The notes beneath the pieces were generated by a model. That model ran no database searches. It worked only from the letters and a program-made list of their open reading frames with translations, and had not been told where the DNA came from. From Welwitschia mirabilis (taxonomy: Eukaryota; Gnetophyta; Gnetopsida; Welwitschiales): 64,000 nucleotides of DNA. Of this stretch, positions 59,780 through 64,000 are shown piece after piece; the first letter of the stretch is position 1, and every line of letters begins with the position of its first letter. The position numbers and the translations under genes are program-made. The stretch spans positions 274,363,736-274,427,735 of the forward strand of contig JBOZIK010000001.1 in assembly GCA_051453625.1 (NCBI GenBank), written 5' to 3'.

Positions 59780-60787
59780 AGCAAAAATCTAACCAAATCA
59801 GATAACCTAAGGTCTAACATTTTATTTAAGGGTCCCACTTCTAATATCATCCTTAGTCCATATGTCTAATATTGCAATCATGGAACCTATCTCTAATGCC
59901 ACAGTTATCTTTTCGACATGATGTCATAGTCATGAATCCCACTCCCAATGTTACACTTGGTTCTTAAATCTGAAGTCACAATTTTCATACCCACCTCTAA
60001 CTTCATAGCTTTCTTCTAGGCTTGTTACTGTAGACACAAGTCCTACTTCCAATGTTACACTTGGTCCATAGATCTATAGTTATAGTTATGAAGTCCATCT
60101 CTAATGTCACAATTACCTTCTATGCCTAACGTTGTAGTCATGGATTTCACTCCCAATGTTACACTTGGTCCATAAGTTGGAAGTTGTAGTCATGAGTCCA
60201 CCTCTAATGTTATAATTTTCTCTCAACTCTTACATCACACTTGGTCATTGAAATCTTAACATCACACTTAGCTATGGGAAAATCCAATGTCATACTTGGA
60301 CATTGAAAGTCTAACATCACGCTTGATGATTAGAAAGCTGATGTCATACTTGGTTATCAAAATTCTAACATCACACTTATCTTCCAGAAAACTTGATGTC
60401 ACACTTGATCACAAGAAGTCTCATGTTGCATTTGGTTATGGGAAAACTTAACATTACACTTCACTATTAAAAATTCGATGTCATACTTATTTGTTAGAAA
60501 ACTCAATGTCATATTTAGTCATTAGAAGTCTAACATTGCAACTGATTACTGAAAAGCTGACATCCCACTTGACCACTAGGAATCTAAAGTTACACTTGTC
60601 TATTAGAAAATCTAACATTGCACTTAGTTGCTAGAAGTCTAATGTCTTACATGGTTCCCAAAAATGCTAATGTTTCACTGGTTACCAAATGTCTAATGCC
60701 ACACTTGGTCATCAAAAGTTTAATGTATACTTGGACATTAGAAAACCCAATGTTACACTTGCCTCATTGAAAGTTTAACATCATAGT
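59780..60787 (+). repeat. 28-bp minisatellite with higher-order start
   Basis: From 60222 to 60787 roughly twenty units of 'tctaacatcacacttggtcattagaaag', each 25-30 bp, heavily diverged but keeping 'acacttg'. From 59780 to 60221 the unit is organised in blocks of about 100-110 bp each containing 'tcccaatgttacacttggtc' (at about 59940, 60045, 60150), consistent with a four-unit higher-order repeat. Confidence 0.85.
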
Positions 60788-60910
60788 TATTGCCTCTTTG
60801 ATAGTTACAACATTTAGGATAGTTATGTAAGTTAGCCAATGAACCCAATAGTTACTAAATATTAACTAAGCATACCAGTAGTTATAAAAATGACCTTTGG
60901 AAAGCAAACC

Positions 60911-60918
60911 TATTTAAA
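60911..60918 (+). promoter_or_regulatory. TATA-like box of gypsy element L
   Basis: 'tatttaaa', preserved in three readings (57767, 60911 and about 62165), about 120 bases after the minisatellite and 380 before Gag. Confidence 0.45.
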
Positions 60919-61296
60919 TGCTATTTCAACCCCCTAGAAGGGAGCAATGGAACATAAGATATGCAGAACACATTATAGGGTAATGAAGTAAAGGGAACAT
61001 TCTCACATAGAACCATAGAAAATCAACTAAATGAGGTTTGCTTTTAGAACCAAGAGCTCTATAGTAAAATGGACTTACTCCTCTCATGTCTAAAATAATC
61101 TAGTTAGCTAATGAAATAGGATTTGTGAATATCATTAGAGTAACTTTCTACTTCCAGATAAAATTCCCCAACTAGACAACTTGATCTTTAAAGCCTGTAA
61201 ATTAAGCTTTTAAACACAGAAGTAAATCTTCAAGCCTTCCTATCAAATAGATCAAACAAATAAATACTAGAAGAATGAGAGAAACAAAATAGCAAA

Positions 61297-61593
61297 AATG
61301 ATCTGTTTGCAAATTTACAAAGGAGAAGTAAAAACTAATGAGGAAGTTATGTCCTTGCTCAAACAAATAGAGAAATACTTCACCCTCTACAATATTGCAC
61401 TAGAAAGAAGATGCCTTTATGTTGCAGTCTTTCTCATTAGAAACACACAAGAATGATGGTTTCATTACCAACAAAATGTTGATCACAAGATTACTTGGGA
61501 AAGCGTCATAAAAGAGTTTAAAAATAAGTTCATTCCTAATGACTTTATTAAAGATCAAATGGTAGAATTTTAATGCCTATGTTTGGAAAAGTA
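61297..61593 (+). pseudogene. gag: Gypsy Gag N-terminal half, element L
   Basis: Frame 'MICLQIYKGEVKTNEEVMSL', 'QIEKYFTLYNIALERRCLYV', then 'LIRNTQE-stop-WFHYQQ' and 'TWESVIKEFKNKFIPNDFIK', the retrotransposon Gag domain of Ty3/gypsy elements (pattern ..W......tW..f...f...F.p.....). The stop is a Trp codon turned TGA. Cut by the gap 61594-61693. Confidence 0.85.
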
Positions 61594-61693
61594 NNNNNNN
61601 NNNNNNNNNNNNNNNNNNNNNNNNNNNNNNNNNNNNNNNNNNNNNNNNNNNNNNNNNNNNNNNNNNNNNNNNNNNNNNNNNNNNNNNNNNNNN

Positions 61694-62040
61694 GGAAAAC
61701 TTAACATTACACTTGCCTATTGAAAGTCTAATGTCACACTTATTTGTTAAAAAACTTAATGTCATACTTGGTCATTAGAAGTATAACATTACAACTAATT
61801 GCTAAAAAGCTGACATCATACTTGATCACTAGGAATCTAAAGTTACACTTGTCTACTGGAAAATATGACATTGCACTTAGTTTCTAAAAGTCTAATGCCT
61901 TACATGGCTACCAAAACTACTAATGTTGCACTTGGTTAGCAAATATTTAATGCCACACTTGGCCATCAAAATTTTAATGTACACTTGGCCATTAGAAAGC
62001 CTAATGTTACACTTGCCTCATTGAAAGTTTAACATCATAG
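61694..62040 (+). repeat. 28-bp minisatellite, third reading
   Basis: Restarts at the equivalent of about 60440 after the gap and runs to the same end as at 60787. Confidence 0.8.
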
Positions 62041-62547
62041 TTATTGCCTCTCTAATAGTTATAATAGTTAGGGTAGTTACGTAAGTTAGCCAATCAACCA
62101 AATAGTTACTAAATATTAACTAAGAATGTTAGTAGCTATAAAAATGACCTTTGAAAATCAAACCTATTTAAATGCTATTTCAACCATCCAGAAGGGATGA
62201 ATGGGACATAAGATATGTAGAACACATTACAGAATGAAGCAAAGGGTAAATTCTCACATAAAACCATATAAAATCAACTAAATAAGGTTTTCTTATAGAA
62301 CCAAGAGTTCTCTAGTAAAATGGACTTACTCCTCTCATGTCTAAAATAACCTAGTTAACTAATGAAATAGGATTTGTAAATACCATCAGAGTAACTTTCT
62401 ACTTCCAAATAAAATTCCCCAACTAGACAACTTGATCTTTAAATACTGCAAATTAAGCTTTTAGACATAGAAGCAAACCTTCAAGCATTCCTATTAAATA
62501 GATCAAACAAATCAATACTAGAAAAATGAGAGAAACAAAATATCAAA
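62041..62547 (+). mobile_element. Gypsy LTR end, third reading
   Basis: Equivalent to 60788-61296, including the TATA-like box and the sequence up to the Gag start. Confidence 0.6.
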
Positions 62548-63215
62548 AATGATCTATTTGCAAATTTACAAAGGAGAAGTAAAAACTAATGAGGAAGTTA
62601 TGTCCTTACTCAAACAAACAGAGAAATACTTCACACTTGGCAATATTCCACTAGAAATAATATGCCTTTATGTTGTCACCTTCCTCATTATAAACACACA
62701 AGAATGATTGTTTCATTAACAATAAAAAGTTGATCACTGGATTACTTAGAAAGCTTCATAAAAGAATTTAAAAATAAGTTCATTCCTAATGACTTTATTA
62801 AAGATCAAATGGTAGAATTTTAATGCCTATGTTTGGAAAAGTATCCATTGAATGAGCACTAATTAGAGTTTTAGCATTTAATAAAGTATGAGAAAAACTT
62901 CTTAGAAAAGCAACTTATTAATAGTTTTATTGGGATATACCTCCCAAAGTATGAAGTATTCTCCAAATCTTGGAAGTTAAATTAACTAAAGATACTCATA
63001 AAAAGATGAAATACTACTTGAAAGTATAAGAGAACAAATAGATCAAGAATGAAATCAGATAAACTACAAGATTCATGCTAGTAGGAATCAACTCCCTAAG
63101 GAGGAATTCAAAAGCAATATCATCTACCATGAATGTAAGATGAAAGATCACATAATAAGGGATTATCCATTTAAGGCCTCTAGGACTATACTTCTTACAT
63201 GAAATCAACCTCAAA
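62548..63215 (+). pseudogene. gag: Gypsy Gag, complete reading, element L
   Basis: Same domain as 61297-61593 but more decayed in its first half ('VMSLLKQTEKYFTLGNIPLE'), then continuing past the old gap point. The zinc knuckle at 63126-63176 reads 'YHECKMKDHIIRDYPFK', a C-x2-C-x4-H-x4-C finger in which the first and last Cys became Tyr. It is followed by 'GPPAKRFL' and loss of frame. Confidence 0.8.
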
Positions 63216-63740
63216 CGCAATCAGATTTTGGACCACCTGCAAAAAGATTTTTATGTTGTAGTCCATAAAAGTTTAGTAACAAACTAGTTTTTTATTTTAA
63301 AATTATTGGGATTTATTTCATATTTTCTAGTTTTGTTTTTAGTTAATAGTGATTCTCTCCATATATTCATCTTCCCTCTTTTATTTTAAAAATTAAATAT
63401 TACTTCATTTTAAGAATCCAAATCATCCATAGAAGTAATAGGAGGGAATACCTTTATACAGAATGAATTAGGAGGATCAAGAAAGCCTTGAATTTTAAAA
63501 TAAATTTTATACCCTAATCATTGGCAACTATCAAGTCATTCTGGGAATGTCATTCCTTATCAACTAGAACATTAGAATAAATTTCTAGCAAAGAACACTG
63601 ATAGTCCCATCTTCATTTGAAGATCAAATGCTTAAGGGGAAGGGAATAAATAAGAAAACCTTTCTAGCAATTAGGAGACAAACTACAATAGCAATAACTC
63701 AAAAATAATTATTCTTGATGATAATAAAATAAAAAAGTAA
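63216..63740 (+). pseudogene. Region between Gag and RT, element L
   Basis: Where the protease should lie. I could not identify the active-site DSG motif; stops are frequent. Short stretches such as 'QMLKGKGINKKTFLAIRRQT' (about 63629) look coding. Confidence 0.35.
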
Positions 63741-64000
63741 ACTTTACAACAAGATCTCCCAGAAGGATTGTATAAATTCAAGGATGTATTTGAAGAAACA
63801 TTAAATCTATCATCCATAAGAAAGGTAGAACACCCATTAACTTAATCCTAGAAGAACAAATAGTAGAAAATTGCAATCAGAGCAACTACTACTAGAAGGA
63901 AAAATACTCTCAAGTATATTTTCTTAGGACACTCTTATCTTATTTGTTAAGAAGGAAGACAGAACATTAAGACTATTTATAGAATATTAGCAACTAGATA
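63741..64000 (+). pseudogene. pol: Start of gypsy reverse transcriptase, element L
   Basis: 'QDLPEGLYKFKDVFEETLNL' (63750) matches the conserved 'lp..y.dvF.e' segment before gypsy RT. 'DTLILFVKKEDRTLRLFIEY' (63928-63987) matches the 'aP.lfVkKKDGtlR.CvDYR.LN' block of Ty3/gypsy RT; the Arg codon after 'EY' is a stop. It runs off the window edge. Confidence 0.8.

Larger units (their letters stand above)
59550..61230 (+). mobile_element. Probable LTR of gypsy element L
   Basis: Bounded on the left by the polypurine tract and on the right by the Gag start at about 61297. It contains the 28-bp minisatellite, then a TATA-like box. The right edge is not certain; a weak primer-like 'atcattagag' lies near 61131. 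If the tract at 59529 is not functional, the minisatellite would instead be 3' untranslated DNA before a shorter LTR. Confidence 0.5.

Noticed and set aside
59780-60787. CRISPR-like array
   Set aside because: Units are contiguous, strongly diverged and without constant repeats and unique spacers; this is a plant minisatellite.

Overview
The window is plant nuclear DNA. It is strongly AT-rich, has no bacterial-style gene spacing, and is built almost entirely of old LTR retrotransposons of plant type (Ty1/copia and Ty3/gypsy), plus one CACTA DNA transposon remnant. I found no intact host gene, tRNA, rRNA or CRISPR. Every coding region carries in-frame stops or frameshifts. Many stops replace Trp, Gln or Arg codons, as expected for silenced, methylated elements decaying by C-to-T change.

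Layout. 1-14193 is the left flank. It holds a copia LTR, primer site and gag remnant (1397-3711), a CACTA element (3719-4834), an unidentified minus-strand coding remnant (5032-6048), a probable solo LTR (6060-7267), poorly featured AT-rich DNA with a 790-base gap, and another copia LTR (about 12766-13651). 14199-54271 is one nest. A minus-strand copia element (element G, target duplication ATCAT on both sides) runs from its 5' LTR at the right to its 3' LTR at the left. Inside its pol sits a second, related copia element (element B, 26013-48827, target duplication AAAGT on both sides). Inside the 3' untranslated part of B sits a gypsy element of Athila-like type (element H, about 28581-41792). 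54277-64000 is the right flank: a minus-strand ORF of unknown family, then a plus-strand gypsy element (polypurine tract, LTR with a roughly 28-bp minisatellite, gag, and protease/RT running off the edge).

How the parts fit. Removing each nested element restores its host reading frame. G pol resumes across B. The unknown minus-strand ORF of the right flank (ending near 54277) resumes at 14193-13870 across G. G and B share an LTR family with TATA, polypurine tract, Met-tRNA primer site and a SIRE/Maximus-like Gag. Both carry an extra ORF between pol and the 3' LTR that resembles the 'putative plant transposon protein' family. B has lost protease, integrase and most of RT, so it would have depended on other copies.

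Caution on the assembly. The window has about 35 runs of N. At most of the roughly 100-N runs the sequence right of the gap starts again at a point already read left of the gap, at roughly 82-98 percent identity. Many apparent duplications (ORF2, LTRs, gag, the H ORF) are therefore probably unmerged overlaps or alternative copies, and nominal element lengths are inflated.
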